Assembly: GCA_947069175.1 (NCBI GenBank)
Contig: CAMTDV010000013.1
Span: forward strand, 56,984,610 to 57,048,609
Direction: 5' to 3'
Source of the DNA: Scalesia atractyloides
Taxonomy: Eukaryota > Streptophyta > Magnoliopsida > Asterales > Asteraceae
DNA length: 64,000 nt
Position numbers and translations under genes: made by a program. Below the pieces are notes generated by a model. That model worked only from the letters and a program-made list of their open reading frames with translations. It was not told the DNA's origin and did not search any database. Shown here one piece after another: positions 1-10,275 of this stretch; the first letter of the stretch is position 1, and each line of letters begins with the position of its first letter.

Positions 1-480
1 AACCCGGTTTTTTTTTACGGATGTTACAGTTCCTATGATTATTATGCCACCCTTGGTTTTGAAGCCATTTTTATGGGAGAGGTGTAACAATTCTTGGCCT
101 CTTGCTGATCGCTCTTTATCTTCACTACCCCCAAGGTGTCGGTAGTTTTATACATTAGTGGTAGGTTGATGGGAAAGCTTTCATTTCATGAATGCAAGGC
201 CTACCAAGGGTCACATTACAACAAGACAAACACTCACTAAAAAAAATTTTTGTATAGAGTTTACCCCCTCGATATATAATGGAAATTTGATGTCCCCCAA
301 CGTGTTCTTCGTTTCACCGCTGAATCCTACAAGGCCTGATGATCTTGGAATTATTCTATTTCCGGGATGTTCATCAAGTTGTATGATGTTCACTAGAGCT
401 TCCACCGTCTATGAGGATACTGCGAACAAAGTGATTAGCGATAAACAATGTAACAACTAGGCCATCGTGATGAGGATCCT
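1..480 (-). pseudogene. Gypsy aspartic protease and protease-RT linker (element A)
   Basis: On the minus strand the translation contains ILIDGGSS (about 390-415), the active-site loop of a retroviral-type aspartic protease with the usual T replaced by G. After a frameshift come VNIIQL and GLVGFSGET (about 211-405), as in the body of plant Gypsy proteases. Nearer position 1 are remnants of the linker before RT (DQQEARNCYT, about 60-110). The enzyme would cleave the Gag-Pol polyprotein. The frame is broken between the active site and the body, and position 1 cuts the domain from RT, so no function is left. It continues the gag pseudogene at 540-2426. Confidence 0.7.
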
Positions 481-539
481 GAATATCAACACGATTATCC
501 TCATCAAAAGATATAACTTTCTATTGAGTTAGAGTGGAG

Positions 540-2426
540 GTTCTAATAGGCCTGTCTCAATTCTCCAACTTGGTTTCTTTGGCATGCCACTTTGTCGCCG
601 AGAACGAGGTTCCACATATATCTGATCCTCTAGAGATAAAGTTAATGATCTGGGCGTCGGCCGGAGGTGGAGCAGCTTTTACTGGAACATTTTCAAGATC
701 CTTGATCCTTGACATCTTCCTACCCAGCAATTCTTTCAAGTGCCACTTACTAAGGAGATAGCCAATTTCTCTCCTCACAGCTATGCATTCATCCGTCAAA
801 TGGCCAAAGTCTTCATGGTATGCACACCACTTGGACTTATCCTTGAAGGAGTTTGGCTTCTAGTTCTTATTGGGCCACCTAGCTTTTTCATCTAAGTTCT
901 GCAAGTCAAGCATCAATTCACTATTATCAACAGAAAAAGCAATATTTATATATTTGAGGATATTCATCTTCATTCTCATCTTGTCTAACTGCATGAATAT
1001 TTTGATTATCAGGCTTGGAGTACGGCTTGGATCGGTTATTCTTATAGAAGGATCATTACTTCTTGTCGTTGTACTCATGTTTGTTAGAACCAGTGAGCCT
1101 GTCTTGTATTCTCTTGTCATCCTCTAATCTGATGAACCTCAGTGCCATGTTTCTTACTTCGTCCATGTTGCTGCAAGGGGTCATGACAAGGTCATCGTAA
1201 AAGGGAGATTCCATTTGTAATCCCATTTTAAATGCTTCAGCAGTAGTTGCAACATCTAACTTTAGGATTTCCAAGGATTCTCTTCCACACTTGGTGACAT
1301 AACCCCTCAAGGATTCATCACGAGCCTGTGTTATCTTATATAAGTCACCAGTTAGCCTTTCAAAAGTTCCACTACATGATAACTGATTATTACAGAGGTT
1401 AACTAAATGTGAGAATGAAGTAATGGAGTAGGGAGGAAGACTTAGCAGCCATTTTTGTGCTGATCTAGTGAGTGTGGATCCCAAGCCCTTGCACAAGCAA
1501 GCTTCTTTCAACATTTCTAGGATGGGGTTTATCTCCATCCTTTCCTGGTATTTTGCCACATGCTCCTATGGATCGGTTGTTCCACCGTACAACTTCATGT
1601 TGGGTGTTTGGAAGCGTTTTGGAATCTCTGCATTGCATATGGGTGCTGCAAATCAAGACACCTTGTGGCTTCCTAGGCTTAACTATACTAGAACGTTGGA
1701 TATCATATCCTTGAGCTTTTGTAGCTCCCTTTCCATCGCCTGGCTAAACCCTGTTTGGTTGTATTATGAAAACTGTTACCTCCTGTTTGACTTAAAGGTG
1801 GCTTTCTAGAAGTTTATTGGGGATAAGTCGTATCTACTATCCAGTAGGGCCTGATGAAGCAATAGTTTGCATTGGGATGAAGTCTCCATCATGGACTTCT
1901 GAACTTCGGAATAGTTGGTTCCTTGAGGATCTTTGATCCTGAAAGATGTTGGATCCACGATATGTTGGTGCTGAAAGTCTTGATGAGTAATTCATGGATC
2001 CTTGAACCTGAGCGGAGGATCCTTGATGCTAAAAGTAGGATCCTTAAGGCTGGTACATTCCCTTGATCCTCCAGGTTGATAGATGGATTTTTAAGACTCA
2101 GTCATTGTCAATGATCCTTGCTGAAGGATAGAGTATCCTTGAGGCTGGACAGTAAATCCCTTAGAATGTTGGATTGATGATGATGGATCAACAAAATCCA
2201 GCGCACTAGGCATTAGTGGAGATTGATCTTCTACCGGCCTCTTCTGCTTCTTGATGTCATCATTTTCGTGAGGGATCCTCTTGTTGGTTTTATCTTGCTG
2301 CTCCATATATCTTTTGATCTGCGAAAACAAAAAAGAAATATCACAGTTAGTATTAGTAGAAGATGAGGTAGTAGAAGTTTTGGATCCTTGGAAGATAGGT
2401 GATGTCTTTTTCTGAGTATTTTCCAT
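540..2426 (-). pseudogene. Gypsy gag (element A)
   Basis: The start ATG is at 2426 (MENTQKKTSP). The first 111 codons are polar and rich in S, T and Q, with FSQIKRYMEQQDK. The core retrotransposon gag domain lies at about 1056-1660 (KWLLSLPPYSITSFSHLV, then GDLYKITQARDESLRGYV). After further frame changes a zinc-binding-like CAYHEDFGHLTDEC and KEL-type tail lie at about 557-830. The same N-terminal protein is encoded inverted at 3790-4140. The stretch 1660-2090 is low-complexity, rich in the codons of GGATCC-like repeats, and has several stops. Gag would build the virus-like particle; this copy cannot. Confidence 0.8.
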
Positions 2427-2592
2427 ATTCTTCTAGAATGGTGGGGGAATGGGAAGCAAAGACATAGTAGTTTTAGATGAGGTAACCGCCGGCATGACAG
2501 TTGAAGTAGCTTTCTCGTGGGAGGCCATGAAGCTGATGAAAATGAATGGAAATGAACGAAAAGATTTGGAATTGAAGCACCACTTGCCTCAC

Positions 2593-2605
2593 GGTGGGCA
2601 CCAAA
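2593..2605 (-). other. Putative primer-binding site, element A
   Basis: On the minus strand TTTGGTGCCCACC follows the LTR side and precedes the gag ATG by about 170 bp. The same block occurs as TTTGGCACCCACC at 3628-3640 in the inverted copy. Sites of the form TTGGCGCCCACC are common just after 5' LTRs of plant Gypsy elements. The tRNA involved is not certain. Confidence 0.5.
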
Positions 2606-2607
2606 TT

Positions 2608-3625
2608 GTTTTGTTCAAAAATCTGATTAAGGATAATGTAACCAAATCTGATTTGTGAGGTAGTGTGTTGAATGGTGAACGATTATGTAGATGAATATGA
2701 AATGTAAATGGTTATGAACACAATGATTTATACGAGGAAAAAGGCCTTGATCTTTAGAATATCTTCAGAATTAAAAACCTCGGATAGTTAAAACTATCAA
2801 TATCAACTATATTGCACAAAAAGAATTACAACTTAGGATGTTGATCACGTGTGGTACAATCAAATGCTAAGTGTGTAGAGAGTTCTGGTTTTCAATGTAT
2901 GCAACAGTGTTTTTGTGTGTGACCATAATTGTTCTGTCTAACACTTGATCAACCCCTATTGAATTAAGCTAACAACTAAATCCAAAATTCAAGGATGACC
3001 ACGTTCAAGCTCCATGATCGTTAGTGGAATTCAACATGTGCAGCATCTTTAATGAATTATTCCTGAGATTCCAGCTGAGACTTAGTCACATCGTCCATAA
3101 CCTGCATACAGACATTAGAAAATATAGAGAACGATTGTTAGTAACCATAAGTAATGTTAAGGATCCTTAATCCTCCGGGTCCATTCACCATCCGCTAAGG
3201 ATAACTGATCCAGGCAACACTTAAGGATATAATATCCATAGTTAGTAAAACCTATGCCCTAACAACTATAATGAGGGGATGATGAGCTCAAAAGACACAA
3301 TTAGCAACCCGCACACTTAGAAATATTCATGAACTCTCTCTCAAACACACACTAGCATTTACTTGTATTGAGCTCGATCATCATCCGAAGTTGTATTAAT
3401 TTTCACATTATTTGTTCAATATAGTTGGTTATCGGTAGTTTCCATAACCTAAGGTTTTTTGTGTCGGAGATCTTCTAGAGATCAAGGGCTTTTTCCTCAT
3501 ACAAATCATCGTGTTCATTGCTATTTACATTTCATATTCTATTACACAATTGTCCAACACTCAGGAACTCTACCTCACAAATCATATTTGGTTACATTAT
3601 CCTTAAACCGATTTTTGACCAAAAC
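2608..3625. repeat. Inverted LTR remnants between Gypsy copies A and B
   Basis: About 2608-2960 read in reverse matches about 3265-3625 read forward (shared blocks: CAATATAGTTG, CCTCACAAATCA, TTGGTTACATTATCCTTAA). These are the LTR parts of A (minus) and B (plus). The ~300 bp centre (2960-3265) holds no ORF. It has several GGATCC/AAGGAT motifs like those in the A gag, and I cannot assign LTR termini in it. Confidence 0.65.
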
Positions 3626-4160
3626 AATTTGGCACCCACCATGGGCAAGTGGTGCTTCAATTCTAAGGATTTTCGTTCATTTCTATTTGTTTTCATCAAC
3701 TCCATGCCTCTGATGGGAAAACTACAACTGTCATGCCAGCGGTTACCTCATCTCAAACCACTATGACGTTGACTCCCATTCCCTCACCATTCCATAAGTA
3801 TTTTGAAAATGCTTAGAAGAAGACAACATTTGTCTTACAAGAATCCAAAACTTCTATTGTTTCTTCCTCTACTACCACTAACAATGATCTTTCTATTTTG
3901 TTCTCGCAGATCAAAAACTATATGGAGCAGCAAGATAAGACCAATCAAAGGATCATTCGCGAAATTGATGACATCAAGAAACAGTAGAGGCTAGCAGAGG
4001 ATTAGTCTCCTTTGATGCCTATGGTGTTGGATTTTGTCACTGCGACATCAATAATTCAACATTCTAGAGGATCCGCTGTCCAGCCTAAAGGCTCCTATAT
4101 CCATTGACAAGGATCACTGGTGATAACTCAATCTTAAGGATCCTTCTACCAACCGAAGGA
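3265..4160 (+). mobile_element. Gypsy fragment B: LTR end, primer site and gag start, inverted copy of A
   Basis: LTR-like sequence to 3625, primer-site-like TTTGGCACCCACC at 3628-3640, then a gag start from about 3787 that encodes the same N-terminal protein as A (YMEQQDKTNQRI, SPLMPMVLDFV, SIIQHSRG), with in-frame stops at the EIDDIKKQ and LAED positions. Similarity to A ends at about 4160, where the sequence changes abruptly to a chromovirus integrase end. Non-functional fragment. Confidence 0.75.
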
Positions 4161-4161
4161 A

Positions 4162-4569
4162 CACATAGCCAGATTTGGGAAGCAAGGAAAGCTTAGCCCA
4201 AGATACATAGGACCTTATGAAATTTTGGAAAAAGTCAGAACTGTTGCTTACAAGTTAAGATTACCAGAAACTCTTAACAACATCCACCACACCTTTCATG
4301 TGTCAAACCTTAAAAAGTGTCTTTTTGACGAATCACTTATTATTTCCCCGGATGAAATAAATATAGATGACAAACTCAATTTCATCGAAGAACATGTTGA
4401 GGTTTTGGATTCAAAAACTCAGAAAACAAGGAGGAGTCGTATCAAACTAATCAAAGTCCGTTGGAAATCGAAGCGCGGACCCGAGTTCACATGGGAACGA
4501 GAAGATGAAATGAAAAGGAAGTACCCTAACCTATTCAATGAAATCCCTGCAACGGATAATGCAACTTAA
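4162..4569 (+). pseudogene. Chromovirus integrase C-terminus with chromodomain (element C)
   Basis: The open frame from 4162 starts inside the integrase tail (RFGKQGKLSPRYIGPYEIL), passes through the conserved AYKLRLP and HHTFHVSNLKKC stretch, and ends in a chromodomain-like segment (about 4381-4540: FIEEHVEVLD, IKLIKVRWKS, EFTWEREDEMK) before TAA at 4567. The chromodomain of such elements guides insertion towards marked chromatin. The order pol end, short gap, polypurine tract, LTR is that of a Tekay/Del-like chromovirus. Everything upstream of the integrase tail is gone, replaced at 4160 by the B gag. The remaining ~136 codons have no stop. Confidence 0.85.
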
Positions 4570-4593
4570 ATTTCTAGACGAAATTTTCTTGAA

Positions 4594-4604
4594 CAGGGGG
4601 AGAA
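4594..4604 (+). other. Polypurine tract of element C
   Basis: CAGGGGGAGAA lies directly before the LTR start TGTGAC at 4605. It is the plus-strand primer site of the element, 25 bp after the pol stop. Confidence 0.8.
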
Positions 4605-7600
4605 TGTGACATACAGCAAAATACCGGTAAATCCGTACAGCTTAAACAACTATTACATTAGTAATTTTCGACTTAATTTTTAATTGAGTCTTAAAGGTCT
4701 AGGAATTTCAAAATCATAGCTTAGTATGGTCACAAACCCGCCACAATTATAAACATGTAAAATTATATCCTAGACTGGCGGTAGAAACGCGAACACACTG
4801 TACATGTCAAGACTAGTCGCGGTACAGTCTAACACGGCAAAAACGAGAAATTAAGTATGTCCGTGATAATTATTATATGGGAACATTAGTTGGAAATAAA
4901 GTGCAAATATTACTTTTCGGAAAAATGTTATTAAAACACCAAATTGTCCGGTCCGCAGAAAAATACAACAATTTTGCTGAATGTACAGCACTCCCCATAA
5001 CGAAACAACAAATGTCCGAAACTCAAAAATAAATATTATTTATCATAAATAATATGTAAGGTACTAAAACAACACAAAACCTTATTTAAACTTTAGGTTT
5101 TAAAGCTATACGGATAGTTCAGTAAATACTTGACAACAAACCCGGTATAGGAACTGAGTCCGAAATAACAAATTTATTAGTCGAGAGAGTTGGATTAATA
5201 ATTTGACAGTAAAATTTGTAAAAAGACAATTGTGTAGATAAAATTACATAAGAACACAAAATGTCTGTATTTAACCCGGTACGAGACCTGAACCGAATTT
5301 ATAAACCGAACAACGAAACAATTAGCCTAGTGTAGTTTGACTTATTATAACATCACTTTAGTGTGTTTAGTCATTAAACTTTATAAAAACTAATATATAT
5401 AAACATCCAAGATTATAAAGTTTACAAAATATATCATGATTTTATAGGAAAAAAAATTAAAACCAACCCCCCCATCTCATGGCTATGGATGGGTCCCCAT
5501 GCCCACTCACCTTTCTTGATGCGTTGGAAAAAAGAGAACCATGATTAGTGTATGGAGAAGTGCAAAAAATAACCAAACCAACACACTTACACTACACCCT
5601 TCTTCATTTCCAATATTCACCAAATACCTTTCACCTACTTCCTTTCTCTCTCTAAAAATCTGCCAACATCAAGCACCAATCAACTCACCTTTTTAAAATT
5701 CAAACTCAAGATTTCAAGCAAAAATGGAGGTGTATGAATGATTAAAAGATTTTGCAGGACTTGAAGACCCACTTGGAGCATTTTCTCAAGACTTGAAGCT
5801 CTTGGATCATCATCTTTTCTTTATATTATTATCACCTTCATCTTGGTTATCTAGGTAGTAGTAAGCTTCATACTTTATTACTACATTCTTATATTATGAT
5901 TTAATATAAAAAGTACAAGATCATCTTGAATCTTACTTAAAAATCATTTAAAAACATTAACAAGAATAACATACTAATATGATTATTGAACTTATTTGAT
6001 GATCTTGAAGTTGTCTTTTTGTAGTAGAAGTAATCTTGCATTTTTAAGGTTAAAAATGAAGATCTAAACACATGCACGTTTAGATCTTGCAAGATTTACT
6101 AATAAAAAAATGTTATGAACATGATTTATGCACTTTAAATGGACATATGCATTATACAAAATACAGATTGTTATTTAAAACTCATGATCTAGAAATTTTG
6201 TTGAAAAGTAGTAATAAAGTTTCCATTTTTGGAAAGATCATGAGCATGTGCTCATTTTTGAAAGGATTATGAACATATCTACACACTTAAAAAGATCTCA
6301 TGTATTACATAAAGTATGGATTTTTATATATAATAATGATCTAAGAATTTTTGATGAAAAACATTAATAAAGTTTCCATTTTTGGAAGGCTTAAATTTAC
6401 TACAAGTTCATAACATTTCTTGTTAGAGATTTATGATCATGAAGGTTAGTCATGGATACTTGATCATTATTTGAGTTGAAAATGGTTTAAAACATGTTTA
6501 TTTAAACTTGGGAAAGTCCATAGTTTAAGGGAAACTATGGCAAAATTTTTATAAAAATTGTTATTATTAAAGTATAGTTAAACTAAACATTTTGAATGAC
6601 TAAGGATTTTAATCATGATTAAACAAAAAATTGGATGAAAAAGTTTAAGATAAAATTTAAGACTTTTCTTAAACTAATAATGAATAAATATATATTTAGA
6701 TAAATATACATATTTAGATATGATCAAGTATGTATATGTATTTTGTGTATACATATTATGTATTTTGATCAAGTAGAAATAAATACAAAAATACAAATTT
6801 CACATAATGTACAAGAACTTATTTATATACTTGAAACTTGACAAGTATAAAAATATTTGTCCAAACATGGACAAAAACTAACAAATCGGACAATAAGACA
6901 ATTCGGACAAAAACGGACAATTTGGACATATCAAACACATAAACGACACGGACGAAACAAACGACACAGACGAAATGAACGACACAAATGACATGGACGA
7001 AACCAATAACGCAAACGAAGTGGAAGACGCAAACAAACGGTCAAAACAAACAAACTGTCACACACTATACAAAATGTATACATACTAGAATTTATAAAAA
7101 TAACTTATATAAAATATTTGTAGTTTAATAAACTAATTTTAATAAATTATTACTAATAAGTATTTAAAACATGGATTAAGCCCAATTAAATAAATTATAT
7201 AGGCTAGCCCACTTTCATAAACTGAATTGGGCTAAAGCCCACTTTTATAAACTGAATTGGGCTACAACCCACTCTTATAAACTGAATTGGGCTAGAGCCC
7301 ACTTTTATAAACTAAATTGGGCTAGAGCCCACTTTTATAAATGAATTTAGGCAAGAGCCCACTTTATAAACTAAATTGGGCTAGAACACATTTTTATAAG
7401 AATAATTTGGCTAAGCCCACTTCTATAAACTATTTGGACTAGGCCCACTCTTACATGATTAACTTGGGCTAGGCCCACTTTTACATACTCAATTAGACTT
7501 GACCCATTTTAAATAAATTCATTTAGGCTAGGCCCACACATCTAAAACAAGTTGGGCTAGGTCCACATATATAAAACAAGTTGAGCTAGGTCCACACATA

Positions 7601-8691
7601 TAAAACAAGTTGTGCTAGGCCCACACATATGAAACCAACTAGGCTAGGCCGACACATACAAAAACTTAAGAATTAATTCTTACACTTAACCCTTGGGCTA
7701 GGCCCATTCAAACACGAAAGACGTGGAATATATATATGAAGTATATATATACACATATGCAAACAAAGAAAACAAATAAATACAAGTAGAATTATGAATT
7801 CAAGATGAATACTTGTACGAAAACAATCATAAACCTTAGTGTCAAATGGGATTAAAGTACTTGTAGGTTGAGAAAACGAACGAAGAATCAAACAACACAT
7901 AGAGATTTGCATGGAACGCGAATCTGTGAGTTCATGTTTCCCCTTTTTATTTAATCGTTTAAAGGTTTTAAACGTTCGAGGAGAATACATGTTTAAATTG
8001 GAATGACTATTTTAAAGAATGAAAATATTTAGATCACATGCGGATAAAATTAAACGAAGGGGCCATTAATGAATAAACAAGTACCGAGAAACAAAGTGAT
8101 AGATCTATTGGGTTTTGGCGGGCCCCACTCTGAACGGCAATAAAATCAGATCGGTTACAAAATGCTTTTGTGTCTAAAACGAGTGTCTTAGACACAACTA
8201 ATCGTCAAGGTTTGGTCGCCTCCTATTCTGCATACAATTGGGGTCCTTGCAAAACACTAATGATCTTGAAAGTTTCATTTAATTACATACCAGATTCATT
8301 ACCTCAAATATTTCAAGAATAATTTGATGCAAACTAAATACATGCATTCACCAGCTTTTGTTGATGTTTTTCAAAACTAACATGTATTACAGGTAACTAG
8401 TGGACAACTTTGGAAACAAATGTTCATGTATTTTGAAGTCAAACAGTTTGATGTCATCCAGTTTTTGGTTATCATGTTTATAAAACTTGTGTTTTAAAGT
8501 TTGACCAATGTCGTTGAAGATGTACTAAGTTTTTGAAACAATTAGTTGATTGTAAATTTGGTTCAAATAAAATGTATGGATGAACATCTTATTATGTTTT
8601 ACAATTTTCGTTTACTTGGTTGAATGCAATGATTGCCGCTTTAGCCACACCTCGCACACGCTTCCGCAACAACGAAAATTGGGTTGTGACG
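4605..8691 (+). mobile_element. 3' LTR of chromovirus C (about 4.1 kb)
   Basis: Starts TGTGACATACAGC right after the polypurine tract and ends near GGGTTGTGAC at 8690, where a final CA seems mutated to CG. Length and start match solo LTR Q (37820-41811, TGTGACAACCAGC), and both hold a block around GATAGATCTAT (8099 and 41183), so they are related families. AT-rich with no gene. It contains a degenerate GACGAA/GGACAA-rich stretch (about 6860-7050) and a minisatellite (7195-7690). Small ORFs inside are chance. Confidence 0.75.
7195..7690 (+). repeat. Minisatellite, about 35 bp unit, in LTR C
   Basis: More than ten imperfect copies of a unit containing TTGGGCTAGAGCCCAC followed by TTTTATAAACTGAA. 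Towards the end the unit changes to a form with CTAGGCCCACACATATAAAA. GGGCT and AGCCC make each unit a small inverted repeat. A shorter GGGCTAGGCCCA array occurs in solo LTR Q at about 40965-41070. Confidence 0.85.
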
Positions 8692-10206
8692 AAAAAATTT
8701 GGTTACATGTGTTTAAAATGGATTTATGCGCAAAAGGGCATTTTGGTCATCAGTTTTTTAAGAACATCGAAGTAACTTATCATAACACTAACCAAACGAC
8801 GTGACCATAAGGTATAAACTCAATTTTATTCCCTATACAACCATGGTCACAAATATGTATTTGGTAGGATCCTAAGATCGACCAAACAGGTCGGATTCAA
8901 AAGTCAAGGCGATGGTCAAGACCGTTCGACTTACGACCCTAAATAAGCGCAAAACTAGAAGTGACGAGTTAGACATGTCAAAATACGTCTAACTAAGTTT
9001 ATAAAACTGATTTGGTATCAAAACTTGGTGTTTTGGTACCTGAAAATAGTTTCGTCGTAAAATGCACATTTTGAGCATTTTTGACCGAAACTTTGACTCG
9101 TCACTTCGACTAGTAAACGTGGTAACAAAAAGGTGAAATCATTAAGGATTATGACCTTCGTGATTACGATCACATTGCAAAGTTCAATTGAACTTTGACT
9201 TGACCAAATATGGTCATAACCAAAAGTCAACCAGGAATCCAAACTGTTCGACTTTTAGCACAAAATAGCTAAAATAATGAAAAACTAGGAAGAGTACTTA
9301 CTCGTGTTGAAGAACACTTTAAGATACGAGGCTTTCAAAGGCTGGAAACAAGCTCCAAGAAAAAAATGGAAGAATCATGGGGTATTTATAGTATTTTAGG
9401 ATCAAGGAGGTGATGACAAGTGTCCTCAAGTGTGGATTAGTGTCATAACATGTGTCAACACCAAATTAAGTGTGGCAAAATGAGTGCTAGGTTTCAAAAA
9501 ATTGGAGATAGGTGTCAAACTTTGTGAAGAAGCAAAAATCTTTTTTAGTTTTTTTTTGACATTTTTGGCCCGTGGACTTGTATTTTCATATGTTTGCCAT
9601 TTTTAACCCCTTTAACCTAATATTTATGTTATATAAAGGTGTTAAGACATGTGTAACTTGGATTATGCCCGAAAATGTCATGGATGTCAGTTTGTTGGGT
9701 TGTATGAATTTCGCAAAAATGCGTAAAACGCTTTAATGAATACGAAAATGATCGAAATTGTGCAACGATTGACATTTTTGCATTCTCATCAATAAAATAC
9801 AGGATTTTATTGAATACAAAAATATTTGGATTGATACCCATTGTTCTTATCTTGAATACGGACCAACAGACTTTCGCAGTTTGACGAAAATAGTCCCTGA
9901 CTTGTATATGCGTGTTTTTGTCATATCTAACCCTTCAAAACTTATATCTAAGTTATGTAAAGGTTATTTAGGGTATATGTAGCTTATGTCCTTGTTTCGG
10001 AGTGTTCGTCACATTAAACTGATTACGTTTGAGTGTCAGTTAACGAATTACTCACACAAAAATTTTTGAGGGTTTGAAATGGTGCAAGAAATTGAAATTG
10101 TGCAAATGTCTTAGATAATTATACAAATTTCCGAAATAAAACATAGGGTTTCATTAGATACGAAATTTTTTTGTAATTGTACAATGATTGAAAAGGACAT
10201 GTCACA
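8692..10206 (-). mobile_element. Truncated Gypsy LTR (D), same family as solo LTR R
   Basis: From about 8765 the plus strand follows R from about 29615 (AGTAACTTATC, CCAAACGACGTGACCATAAGG, AGAAGTGACGAGTTAGACATG), and both end near ATTGAAAAG...TGTCACA (10206 here). By comparison with R this is an LTR start read in reverse; the other half is missing. D holds about 300 bp (about 9830-10130) that R lacks. No gene. 8692-8765 is unassigned AT-rich sequence. Confidence 0.75.
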
Positions 10207-10275
10207 CAAATGTCCATAAACATGCATATAAATACGACTGCTGAGCTAAAACTGAAAAGTGATCGAAGGTTGAAC

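Larger units (their letters stand above)
1..2960 (-). mobile_element. Ty3/Gypsy element A, 5' part (LTR, leader, gag, protease), truncated by window edge
   Basis: Read on the minus strand this runs LTR piece, leader with primer-site-like sequence, gag, then protease towards position 1, where the window ends. The gag HEDFGHLTDEC motif and the protease linker are of the type seen in plant Tat/Athila-like Gypsy elements. That clade call comes from memory of such gags and is moderate. Frames shift several times, so the element is dead. The region 2091-2960 reappears inverted at 3265-4140. No RT is visible because it would lie left of the window. Confidence 0.8.

Noticed and set aside
7673..7990. 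Minus-strand 105-codon ORF with a hydrophobic segment
   Set aside because: Located in LTR C next to a minisatellite, no homologue recognised; the hydrophobic run comes from AT-rich repeats.
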